This document shows, piece by piece, positions 7,332-13,656 of a DNA stretch of 16,126 nt. Below the pieces are notes generated by a model, which worked only from the letters and a program-made list of their open reading frames with translations, was not told the origin of the DNA and ran no database searches. Every line of letters begins with the position of its first letter. Position 1 is the first letter of the stretch. The translations under genes were made by a program, and so were the position numbers. Source of the stretch: Fibrobacterota bacterium (GTDB taxonomy: Bacteria > Fibrobacterota > Chitinivibrionia > Chitinivibrionales > FEN-1185); contig PLWQ01000029.1 of the NCBI GenBank assembly GCA_003165595.1, forward strand, positions 43,649 to 59,774, in the 5' to 3' direction.

Positions 7332-8705
7332 ATGATATTTGACAACACTCTTGACCTTATCGGAAACACGCCGATTGTTGAAGTTTCCTGCTTCGGCATC
7401 GCACCCAGCCGGCTATTTCTTAAGCTCGAGAACCAGAATCCAGGCGGATCAATTAAGGACCGTATCGGTTTGTCGATGATAGAGGATGCCGAAAGGCGGG
7501 GGAGAATAAGACCCGGCGATACAGTGATCGAAGCTACTGCCGGAAATACCGGATTAGGGTTGGCATTAGTCGCTGCAAAAAAAGGATACCGGCTTCTATT
7601 GGTTATTCCCGACAAGATGAGCAGCGAAAAGATCCGAAACCTGAAAGCAATGGGAGTGCAGATCATCATGACTCGCTCGGATGTGGAGAAAGGACATCCG
7701 GAGTATTATCAGGATTACGCGAAGCGATTGTCAAAAGAAATCCCGAACGCTTATTACATTGACCAATTCAACAATCCCGCCAATCCGCTTGCCCACGAAA
7801 CGTCGACGGGTCCTGAAATCTGGCAGCAGATGAGCCATCAGGTCGACGCGGTTGTCGTGGGCGTTGGTTCCGGCGGAACCATTGGCGGATTGACAAAATA
7901 TTTTGCAAAGGTGAATCCAAAACTTGAAATTGTCCTGGCGGATCCAAGCGGGTCAATCTTGGTCGATTATGTGAATAGTGGAAAAATCGGTAAGGCCGGT
8001 TCCTGGCTGGTTGAAGGAATCGGCGAGGATTTCGTTCCTGCGCAGGCTGATTTCAGCCTGGTAAAGAAAGCTTATACAATCACCGACGATGAAAGCTTCC
8101 ATACCTGCCGCACATTGCTCCTTCGTGAAGGACTTCTCGCGGGATCATCCTCGGGCGTCCTGATATCGGCGGCGATTCGCTATGCGCGGGAACAAAAAGA
8201 GCCGAAACGAATTGTAACCTTTGTGTGCGACAGCGGGAATAAATATCTCTCCAAGATCTATAACGATCAATGGCTGATTGACCATGGCCTTATTGCCACA
8301 AAATCACTGGGAGACCTCAGGGACCTGATTGTCGCAAAATACGAGGACAAATCAGTTGTTGTGGTTGCACCCGAAGATACGCTGAGTACCGCGTATTCGC
8401 GCATGAAACTCTACGACATATCTCAATTGCCCGTGATGGAGGGTAATCGAATCGTCGGGATACTTGACGAATCAGACATTCTTCTCCGGGTCACCGCCGG
8501 TGATCAACATACATTCAAGCAGGACGTCAGATCATGCATGACGAATGAATTGGAAACGCTTCCACCCCGGTCTTCAATCGAAAGCGTCATTGCCGAACTG
8601 AAAAAGGGGCTTGTCGTCATCGTCGCGGACGAGCAGCGCTTTTACGGGCTTATCACGCGCATAGACCTTCTCAATTACCTCCGTCGGCAAATGAAGGAGC
8701 AATGA
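7332..8705 (+). CDS. cbs: Cystathionine beta-synthase-like PLP enzyme with C-terminal CBS domain pair
   Basis: This fold-type II PLP enzyme has 457 residues. The catalytic half resembles CysK/CBS: LIGNTPIVE, the PLP Lys42 in GGSIKDR, TAGNTG (69-74) and the phosphate loop GVGSGGT (177-183). Residues about 320-455 form two CBS repeats, VVVAPEDTLSTAYSRMKLYD and CMTNELETLPPRSSIESVIA, which usually bind adenosyl ligands such as S-adenosylmethionine and tune activity. This layout is that of cystathionine beta-synthase without the eukaryotic haem region. Expected reaction: homocysteine plus serine (or O-acetylserine) to cystathionine. AAGGAG lies 9 bases before the ATG. The cystathionine gamma-lyase partner starts 3 bases after its stop, supporting reverse transsulfuration. 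Confidence 0.9.
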   Translation: MIFDNTLDLIGNTPIVEVSCFGIAPSRLFLKLENQNPGGSIKDRIGLSMIEDAERRGRIRPGDTVIEATAGNTGLGLALVAAKKGYRLLLVIPDKMSSEKIRNLKAMGVQIIMTRSDVEKGHPEYYQDYAKRLSKEIPNAYYIDQFNNPANPLAHETSTGPEIWQQMSHQVDAVVVGVGSGGTIGGLTKYFAKVNPKLEIVLADPSGSILVDYVNSGKIGKAGSWLVEGIGEDFVPAQADFSLVKKAYTITDDESFHTCRTLLLREGLLAGSSSGVLISAAIRYAREQKEPKRIVTFVCDSGNKYLSKIYNDQWLIDHGLIATKSLGDLRDLIVAKYEDKSVVVVAPEDTLSTAYSRMKLYDISQLPVMEGNRIVGILDESDILLRVTAGDQHTFKQDVRSCMTNELETLPPRSSIESVIAELKKGLVVIVADEQRFYGLITRIDLLNYLRRQMKEQ

Positions 8706-8708
8706 TCT

Positions 8709-9863
8709 ATGGTCCCGGAATATGGTTTTTCCACCAAAGCCATCCACAGCGGTCAAAAGCCGGAAACATCAACCGGCGCTATCATAACGCCCATCTATGC
8801 CACGTCTACGTTCGTCCAGCCAAGTCCGGGCGTCAGCAAGGGCTTCGAATATTCGCGGTCCGGCAATCCTACCCGCAAAGCACTCGAAACGTGTATCGCC
8901 GATCTGGAGAATGGCGCACAAGGATACGCGTTTGCATCCGGGCTTGCCGCTTCGGCAACCGTACTGGAGCTGCTCGATGCAGGTTCACATGTCATTGCCA
9001 TGGATGATATTTATGGCGGATCGTACAGGCTTTTGGAACGGGTGAGAAGAATTTCTGCAGGGATAAATACTACATCTGTTGATATGACCGATCTGGAGGT
9101 CTTTCGCAATGCGATCCGCAAAGAGACCAGGCTTGTATGGGTGGAAAGTCCGAGTAATCCGCTGCTTAAAATAGTAGATCTTGAATCAATCGCCTCCATT
9201 GCCCGCGACCATGGCGTACTCAGCGTATGTGATAATACCTTTGCAACGCCATATCTGCAGAAACCGCTTAAACTCGGTTTCGACATTGTTGTTCATTCCG
9301 CAACAAAATATCTCAACGGCCATTCCGACATTATCGCGGGTATTGCCGTTGTCAGCGAAAAAGGAGCAGTTTCCGAACGACTTGCCTTTCTTCAAAATGC
9401 CATTGGAAGCGTGCTTTCTCCGTTTGATTCCTTTTTGGTGCTGCGCGGGTTAAAGACGCTTTCTTTACGTATGGAAGCTCATGTCCGGAATGCAATGGCC
9501 ATTGCGGAATTTCTCCAGACACATCCCCGCGTTGAGCGGGTACTGTATCCCGGATTGGCATCTCATCCCCAATGGATGCTTGCAAAAAAGCAAATGCGTC
9601 TGCCTGGGGGAATGATAACATTCTTTCTGAAAGGCGGGCTTGCGGAGTCGAAACAATTCCTGGAGAAATGCAGGTTGTTCTCATTGGCGGAAAGTTTAGG
9701 GGGCGTGGAAAGCCTTATCGAACATCCGGCTATTATGACACATGCTTCAATTCCCAAAGAAACCAGGGAACGGCTTGGCATTAGTGACAATCTGATCAGG
9801 ATTTCCGTGGGAATAGAGGATGTTGCCGACCTGATAGGTGATCTTTCGTCGGCGCTCGAATAA
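8709..9863 (+). CDS. Cystathionine gamma-lyase/gamma-synthase family PLP enzyme
   Basis: This is a Cys/Met-metabolism PLP enzyme (fold type I), 384 residues. It shows the opening HSGQ...GAIITPIYATSTF, the EYSRSGNPTR loop, ASGLAA near 76-81, YGGSYRLLE, the PLP-pairing Asp in CDNTFATPY, the Schiff-base Lys200 in HSATKYLNGHSD, and the late SLGGVESLIEHPAIMTHA and SVGIED motifs. Lyases and synthases share all of these. The 3-base spacing to the CBS gene favours the lyase: cystathionine to cysteine, 2-oxobutyrate and ammonia. The 2-oxobutyrate would be a ready substrate for the oxidoreductase encoded just upstream. Gamma-synthase and methionine gamma-lyase remain alternatives. It is the last gene of the run. 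Confidence 0.9.
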   Translation: MVPEYGFSTKAIHSGQKPETSTGAIITPIYATSTFVQPSPGVSKGFEYSRSGNPTRKALETCIADLENGAQGYAFASGLAASATVLELLDAGSHVIAMDDIYGGSYRLLERVRRISAGINTTSVDMTDLEVFRNAIRKETRLVWVESPSNPLLKIVDLESIASIARDHGVLSVCDNTFATPYLQKPLKLGFDIVVHSATKYLNGHSDIIAGIAVVSEKGAVSERLAFLQNAIGSVLSPFDSFLVLRGLKTLSLRMEAHVRNAMAIAEFLQTHPRVERVLYPGLASHPQWMLAKKQMRLPGGMITFFLKGGLAESKQFLEKCRLFSLAESLGGVESLIEHPAIMTHASIPKETRERLGISDNLIRISVGIEDVADLIGDLSSALE

Positions 9864-9897
9864 TGGTGGAGGCAGTCTTTAATCCTGAAAAATGCAG

Positions 9898-10067
9898 TTC
9901 ACCGCGAAGGCGCAAAGTACGCCAAGCTACGCAAAGGGAAGCAGATTGAAAGTCAATAACTTGCAGACAAAGAAAATGAGACTTCCAAACCTTTTCGGAT
10001 AAAGCGTCGGCAACGGTAAAGACTCTATAAGACCATTTTTTTGCGGCCTTTGCGTCTTTGCGGTGAA
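9898..10067. repeat. 170-base intergenic element with inverted GCAAAG-rich ends
   Basis: The left end TTCACCGCGAAGGCGCAAAG (9898-9917) matches the reverse complement of the right end (10048-10067) at 18 of 20 positions. Both arms continue inward with related GC-AAAG units: tacgccaagctacgcaaag on the left and ggccgcaaaaaaa on the right when read from the minus strand. The element fills most of the 257-base gap between two convergent genes. From memory, similar CACCGCAAAGACGCAAAG sequences are dispersed between genes in many environmental bacterial genomes. It encodes nothing convincing and may be a MITE-like or transcript-stabilising repeat. The rest of the gap holds only a weak GC hairpin at 10091-10107. 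Confidence 0.6.
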
Positions 10068-10120
10068 AATTATATGTGGAATTTAGGTTTCCCGCAGCTG
10101 CCGCGGGGTCTTTCAATGGC

Positions 10121-10579
10121 TCAAATCGTGTAATCGACCTGATGGTCGCTCTTGCGCTGTTTGTCAACAAGGTCCTGGAACGACGTCGCGTCAAAAATAT
10201 CGGACATTGAAGATTTTGCCCGTTCCCAGAGATCTTTGAAGACACATCCGCCCCTAAAAGGACAATGGCTGCTGTCCCCTTTCTTCAGGCAATCCACCGA
10301 CTCATCTGCACCTTCAATATACCGGATGATTTCACCGACTGAAATACCCGATGGCGAGACCGTCATCACATATCCGCCCTGATTCCCTCGGCGAGACTCA
10401 ATATACCCGCCGGTTCGCAGCTTGGAAAGAATCTGTTCAAGAAACCGGGGTGGAATATTTTGCGATTGGGCAATATCCGATACAGTTGTAACGGTTTCTG
10501 TAGGATAGCGGATTGCCAATTCAAAGAGCGCCCGAAGTGCATATTGGCATTTCTGTGATACTCCAAGTAGTGCTGACAT
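10121..10579 (-). CDS. Rrf2-family transcriptional regulator (CymR/IscR-like)
   Basis: This DNA-binding regulator has 152 residues. The winged helix is clear: QYALRALFELA, then SDIAQSQNIPPRFLEQILSK as the recognition region (about 34-53), and RRGNQGGYVM as the wing. Cys97, Cys106 and Cys112 (C-x8-C-x5-C) occupy the place where IscR and NsrR bind an Fe-S cluster, so it may sense iron-sulfur status; CymR proper lacks such a set. It diverges from cysK, so it most likely controls the cysteine genes and itself, in the manner of the cysteine regulator CymR. A TATATT on its strand at 10591-10586 lies only 6 bases before the ATG, suggesting a leaderless message or another promoter. The protein ends in DYTI. 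Confidence 0.88.
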   Translation of the reverse strand: MSALLGVSQKCQYALRALFELAIRYPTETVTTVSDIAQSQNIPPRFLEQILSKLRTGGYIESRRGNQGGYVMTVSPSGISVGEIIRYIEGADESVDCLKKGDSSHCPFRGGCVFKDLWERAKSSMSDIFDATSFQDLVDKQRKSDHQVDYTI

Positions 10580-10592
10580 ACCACTAATATAA

Positions 10593-10622
10593 TTTAATCC
10601 CTACTAAAACGATAGGATTAAA
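10593..10622. promoter_or_regulatory. Putative Rrf2 operator (inverted repeat upstream of the cysK promoter)
   Basis: TTTAATCC (10593-10600) and GGATTAAA (10615-10622) are perfect 8-base inverted arms around a 14-base spacer that itself begins CTA and ends ATA. The form (AT-rich flank, CC, about 14 bases, GG, AT-rich flank) resembles the CymR box as I remember it. It lies just upstream of the cysK -35 and inside the likely promoter zone of the divergent regulator gene, an ideal place for autoregulation. No binding data can be read from sequence. Confidence 0.5.
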
Positions 10623-10631
10623 AATATTTTC

Positions 10632-10660
10632 TTGACATCTTTCCCTTCTTGGGGTATATT
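10632..10660 (+). promoter_or_regulatory. Sigma70-type promoter of cysK
   Basis: TTGACA (10632-10637), a 17-base spacer and TATATT (10655-10660) give a perfect -35 and a 5/6 -10 at ideal spacing. Transcription would begin near 10667 and leave a leader of about 40 bases, too short for a riboswitch. AAGGGGG at 10694-10700 is a strong ribosome-binding site 6 bases before the cysK ATG. So strong a promoter implies that repression rather than activation is the main control. Confidence 0.75.
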
Positions 10661-10663
10661 TAA

Positions 10664-10691
10664 CTAAGTTTATCGACTTACTAAACATTAG
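10664..10691. promoter_or_regulatory. Second putative operator overlapping the cysK start site
   Basis: CTAAGTTTA (10664-10672) and TAAACATTAG (10682-10691) form an inverted repeat with one unpaired base and a 9-base spacer, covering the predicted start of transcription. Its right part, CTTACTAAACATTAG (10677-10691), resembles the core CCTACTAAAACGATAGG (10600-10616) of the upstream dyad. A regulator bound here would block initiation. Similarity between the two sites is by eye. Confidence 0.4.
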
Positions 10692-10706
10692 AAAAGGGGG
10701 TAGTCG

Positions 10707-11636
10707 ATGGCAATCGCAAGAGACATAACCAAGTTGATTGGGAACACACCTTTGGTGGAGATCAACCGTCTGAATGCCGGCGGAAAAGCCAAAATCGCCG
10801 CGAAGCTGGAGTTCTTCAATCCTTTATCGAGTGTTAAGGACCGAATCGGGCTTGCCATGATCGAGGACGCGGAACAAAGGGGATTACTTAAGAAGGACTC
10901 TGTCATCATTGAGCCGACATCCGGAAATACCGGTATTGCCTTGGCCTTTGTGGCAGCGGCAAAAGGTTACAAACTCATCCTAACCATGCCCGAGACCATG
11001 AGCATCGAAAGACGAAAGATTCTCAAGGCATTTGGCGCCGAGCTCGTTCTTACCGAGGGTCCGAAAGGCATGAAAGGCGCAGTTGCCAAGGCTGAAGAAC
11101 TTGCCGCTTCAACGCCGAATTCATTTTTGCCTCAACAATTCAAGAATCCGGCCAATCCTGCGATTCATCGCACAACGACGGCCGAAGAAGTTTGGAAAGA
11201 TACAGACGGTAAAGTGGACGTCTTTATAGCGGGAGTCGGCACCGGTGGAACTATCTCGGGTGTCGGCGAAGTACTCAAGAAGCGCAAACCGGAAGTAAAG
11301 ATCGTCGCAGTTGAACCTGAAAAGTCACCGGTTCTGTCCGGCGGTCAGCCAAGCCCGCATAAAATCCAGGGAATCGGCGCCGGGTTTGTGCCGGATGTCT
11401 TCAATCGCGCCGTGGTCGACGAAATAATCAAAGTAAAGGATGAAGACGCCGGATCCGTTGCGCGAGATGCGGCAAAACGGGAAGGGCTTCTGATCGGGAT
11501 TTCCTCAGGCGCCGCACTCTGGGCAGCTTTGCAGGTTGCGCAACGGCCGGAAAACGTGGGAAAACTGATCGTCGTTGTCTTGCCGGATACCGGCGAGCGG
11601 TACCTGAGCACCTGGCTGTTCGACGATCCTGTATAA
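10707..11636 (+). CDS. cysK: Cysteine synthase (O-acetylserine sulfhydrylase) CysK
   Basis: This makes cysteine from O-acetylserine and sulfide in the cytosol. The 309 residues match Cys[13 protein letters not shown] Lys44 in LSSVKDRIG, the substrate loop TSGNTG (71-76), the phosphate-binding GVGTGGT (176-182), the [12 protein letters not shown] segment and the final [11 protein letters not shown]. There is no CBS domain, unlike its paralogue at 7332-8705. It is the first gene behind the strong promoter and faces the divergent Rrf2 regulator. No classical CysE serine acetyltransferase lies in the window; the O-acetylserine must come from elsewhere or from the MetA-family enzyme downstream. 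Confidence 0.95.
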   Translation: MAIARDITKLIGNTPLVEINRLNAGGKAKIAAKLEFFNPLSSVKDRIGLAMIEDAEQRGLLKKDSVIIEPTSGNTGIALAFVAAAKGYKLILTMPETMSIERRKILKAFGAELVLTEGPKGMKGAVAKAEELAASTPNSFLPQQFKNPANPAIHRTTTAEEVWKDTDGKVDVFIAGVGTGGTISGVGEVLKKRKPEVKIVAVEPEKSPVLSGGQPSPHKIQGIGAGFVPDVFNRAVVDEIIKVKDEDAGSVARDAAKREGLLIGISSGAALWAALQVAQRPENVGKLIVVVLPDTGERYLSTWLFDDPV

Positions 11637-11673
11637 TAACCATTCTCAGCAAAAGAAAAAGAACTTCTTCAAC

Positions 11674-11700
11674 ATTTAAAATCATGGTAATCATTTAAAT
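11674..11700. repeat. Small AT-rich dyad before metY
   Basis: ATTTAAA (11674-11680) and TTTAAAT (11694-11700) are inverted 7-base arms in the 95-base gap between cysK and metY. A CCGGA-GAA-TCCGG mini-hairpin follows at 11701-11713. These could be a protein site or a processing element; I see no convincing -35/-10 pair. The rest of the gap is unremarkable. Confidence 0.25.
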
Positions 11701-11731
11701 CCGGAGAATCCGGGTCAGAAAGGACATTCCG

Positions 11732-13021
11732 ATGAGTCAGAAGAATTATCGTTTCGAAACTTTGGCTTTGCATGCGGGACAAACTGTGGACGCCACATTT
11801 TCACGCGGTGTTCCGGTATATCGGACCAGCTCCTACTTGTTCAAAAACACGGAACATGGCGCAAATCTTTTCGCCCTTAAGGAGCTGGGCAACATCTACA
11901 CGCGCCTGATGAATCCGACAACAGACGTTCTGGAACAACGCATCAGTCAACTCGAAGGCGGCGCGGCGTCAGTTGCCCTGGCGTCAGGAACAGCCGCGAT
12001 ATTCTACAGCATCATCACGCTTGCGGAGGCCGGCGACGAAATCGTCTCCGCAAACAATTTGTATGGCGGCACATATACCCAGTTCGATGCGATCCTTCCG
12101 AAGCTGGGGATCAAGGTCAAGTTCGTAGACCCAAAAGATCCGAAGAACTTTGAAAGGGCGATCACGGAGAAAACGCGTGCCTTTTTTGTGGAAACCATCG
12201 GCAACCCGGTACTCGACTATACGGATATCAAAGCAGTGGCCGACATAGCACACAAGCACGGTATCCCGCTTATTGTTGATGCGACGTTTACAACGCCGTA
12301 CCTTCTCAAAACCATTGAGCTGGGCGCCGATATTGTCGTCAATTCGCTGACAAAATGGCTTGGCGGTCACGGCTCTGCCATCGGCGGCATTATTACGGAT
12401 TCCGGGAAGTTCAACTGGAAGGGCGGACGCCATAAGCTCTTCACCGAACCGGACAGCAACTATCATGGTTTACGATGGGCAATCGATTTGCCGGAGTCTC
12501 TGGCGCCCATCGCCTTTGCTCTTCGCGTTCGGACCGTACCTCTTCGCAATCTCGGGGCCGCAATTTCACCGGACAATTCCTGGATCTTCATCCAGGGCGT
12601 GGAAACACTGCCGGTCCGCATTGTGCGGCACAGCGAAAATGCGCTCAAGGTGGCGCAGTTCCTCAAGAAACATCCCAAGGTATCGTGGGTGCGGTATCCT
12701 GGCTTGACGGATGACCCGACGTATGCTCTTGCAAGTAAATTCCTCAAGAACGGTTTTGGCGGAATGGTCGTGTTTGGCGTTCGGGGCGGCTATGACGCTG
12801 CCGTCAAGATCATCGACAACATCAAGCTCTTCTCGCATCTCGCAAATGTGGGCGACGCCAAGAGCCTCATCCTGCATCCGGCCAGCACGTCGCATTCACA
12901 GCTGACCGAGCAGCAGCAGGTCGAAAGCGGCTTGACGCGCGATCTTGTGCGTCTTTCAATCGGCATTGAACATCCGGACGACATAATCGAAGCGCTGGAT
13001 GATGCATTGTCGCTGACCTGA
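11732..13021 (+). CDS. metY: O-acetylhomoserine sulfhydrylase (aminocarboxypropyltransferase) MetY
   Basis: This converts O-acetylhomoserine and sulfide (or methanethiol) to homocysteine (or methionine). At 429 residues it has the long MetY size rather than the roughly 380 of MetB/lyases. Motifs: ETLALHAGQ at the start, VPVYRTSSYLF, YTRLMNPT, ASGTAA near 84-89, YGGTY, VDATFTTPYLL, the PLP Lys208 in NSLTKWLGGHG, and the MetY-type insertion with GISPDNSWIFIQGVETL-like sequence followed by LPVRIVRHSENA. HPASTSHSQL and SIGIEHPDDI close it. The acetyl-type MetA at 14321-15214 should supply its substrate, giving direct sulfhydrylation. AAAGGA precedes the ATG. A strong hairpin follows the stop. Confidence 0.95.
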   Translation: MSQKNYRFETLALHAGQTVDATFSRGVPVYRTSSYLFKNTEHGANLFALKELGNIYTRLMNPTTDVLEQRISQLEGGAASVALASGTAAIFYSIITLAEAGDEIVSANNLYGGTYTQFDAILPKLGIKVKFVDPKDPKNFERAITEKTRAFFVETIGNPVLDYTDIKAVADIAHKHGIPLIVDATFTTPYLLKTIELGADIVVNSLTKWLGGHGSAIGGIITDSGKFNWKGGRHKLFTEPDSNYHGLRWAIDLPESLAPIAFALRVRTVPLRNLGAAISPDNSWIFIQGVETLPVRIVRHSENALKVAQFLKKHPKVSWVRYPGLTDDPTYALASKFLKNGFGGMVVFGVRGGYDAAVKIIDNIKLFSHLANVGDAKSLILHPASTSHSQLTEQQQVESGLTRDLVRLSIGIEHPDDIIEALDDALSLT

Positions 13022-13036
13022 TATCAGTTGATCGGT

Positions 13037-13065
13037 GAGGAGCATGCCGTGACGGCATGCTCCTC
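13037..13065 (+). terminator. Perfect 13-bp hairpin after metY, without a T-run
   Basis: GAGGAGCATGCCG (13037-13049), a TGA loop, and CGGCATGCTCCTC (13053-13065) form a perfect GC-rich stem 15 bases after the metY stop. Only CTTCAATAG follows, so termination may be partial. It might instead stabilise the cysK-metY message or act as a pause. The HPr-like gene begins 26 bases further on, and no separate promoter is obvious there, so some read-through seems required. Confidence 0.5.
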
Positions 13066-13091
13066 CTTCAATAGCTCAAAGGGACTGTTTC

Positions 13092-13355
13092 ATGCGCAGT
13101 AAAAGAGTCATCGTGCAAAACGAACATGGAATCCACGCCCGTGTCGCTTTGCGTGTTCTTGAAAAGAGTAAAGACTGTGATTCGAACGTGACTCTCTGCA
13201 AAGGGTGCGCAAAGGCCAATGGGTGCTCTGTTCTTGAAATGCTCATGCTTGGAGCGGAAAAGGGTTCGGAAGTGGAATTGGTCGTTAGCGGCGGGGACGA
13301 GGAAAAATGCATGGCGATAATTTCGGATATATTCGCGGACGGTTCCGGCATTTGA
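13092..13355 (+). CDS. HPr-like protein A, cysteine-rich, phospho-His retained
   Basis: A small protein of 87 residues that aligns with HPr over its whole length and almost residue for residue. GIHARVA places His15 and Arg17 where HPr has them, and CSVLEMLMLG places Ser46 at the regulatory serine position. The Pro after Arg17 is replaced by Val. Unlike ordinary HPr it has Cys29, Cys36, Cys39, Cys45 and Cys73, including a CxxC. HPr normally carries phosphate from enzyme I to PTS sugar transporters, but no PTS gene is nearby. Location between metY and metA suggests a role in sulfur metabolism, perhaps metal, thiol or persulfide binding. AAAGGGA stands 7 bases before the ATG. Function unknown. 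Confidence 0.82.
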   Translation: MRSKRVIVQNEHGIHARVALRVLEKSKDCDSNVTLCKGCAKANGCSVLEMLMLGAEKGSEVELVVSGGDEEKCMAIISDIFADGSGI

Positions 13356-13395
13356 TTCGTTGACGCAGGCATGGAATGATGAAAGGCGTTCTATC

Positions 13396-13656
13396 ATGAT
13401 GACCGCGGAAATTGAACTTGGACCCGGAGAGAAAATTACTCCGTCGGTGGCGGTGGCAATCGCCCTGAAATGCAGACAATGCAAATCAAAGGTTTGCCTG
13501 AGCTGCGGTGATTTCCTGAACATCGACGGGAGGTCTTTCAAACACGTCCATCGCCTCGGGAACATGCCTGATCCGCTTGTCAAGATCATCGTTTCGGGCA
13601 AGGACGAACTCCCGGTAATGTGCGAACTGAGGGATTTGGTGAAATATGGGAAATAG
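13396..13656 (+). CDS. HPr-like protein B, degenerate paralogue lacking the phospho-His
   Basis: I chose ATG 13396 (86 residues) over the upstream TTG at 13360 because GAAAGG lies 9 bases before it and the length then equals HPr. Fold-level similarity to protein A and HPr is visible: a beta-like opening AEIELGPG, an alpha-like SVAVAIALKCR, VCLSCGDFLNIDGRS, then LGNMPDPLVKIIVSGKDE. At the His15 position there is Thr15 (KITPSVA). Val18 and Cys29 are shared with protein A, and Cys34/Cys37 form a CxxC near protein A's Cys36/Cys39; Cys26 and Cys76 are further cysteines. It cannot act as a His phosphocarrier in the normal way. It overlaps the DsrE fragment by 11 bases. Function unknown. Confidence 0.7.
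   Translation: MMTAEIELGPGEKITPSVAVAIALKCRQCKSKVCLSCGDFLNIDGRSFKHVHRLGNMPDPLVKIIVSGKDELPVMCELRDLVKYGK

Noticed and set aside
9898-10067. CRISPR array
   Set aside because: Only two imperfect arms in opposite orientation, no regular repeat-spacer pattern and no cas genes.
10091-10107. GC hairpin as terminator of the minus-strand Rrf2 gene
   Set aside because: Only 5 paired bases with a 7-base loop and no T-run on the minus strand; too weak to call.
9796-10245. 149-residue minus-strand open frame through the repeat
   Set aside because: It runs through the inverted-repeat element and overlaps both flanking genes; its sequence shows repeat-derived residues, not a protein family.
10661-10706. 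SAM or other riboswitch before cysK
   Set aside because: The predicted leader is about 40 bases, too short for any known riboswitch of this kind; the 112-base gap before metN also lacks SAM-riboswitch hallmarks and shows only one long hairpin.
13360-13395. TTG start for HPr-like protein B
   Set aside because: ATG 13396 has a GAAAGG site at 9 bases and yields an HPr-sized protein; the extra 12 residues have no counterpart in HPr.
13396-13656. HPr-like protein B as a TusA/SirA sulfur carrier
   Set aside because: The size fits, but there is no C-P-x-P motif near the N-terminus and the segment order follows HPr.
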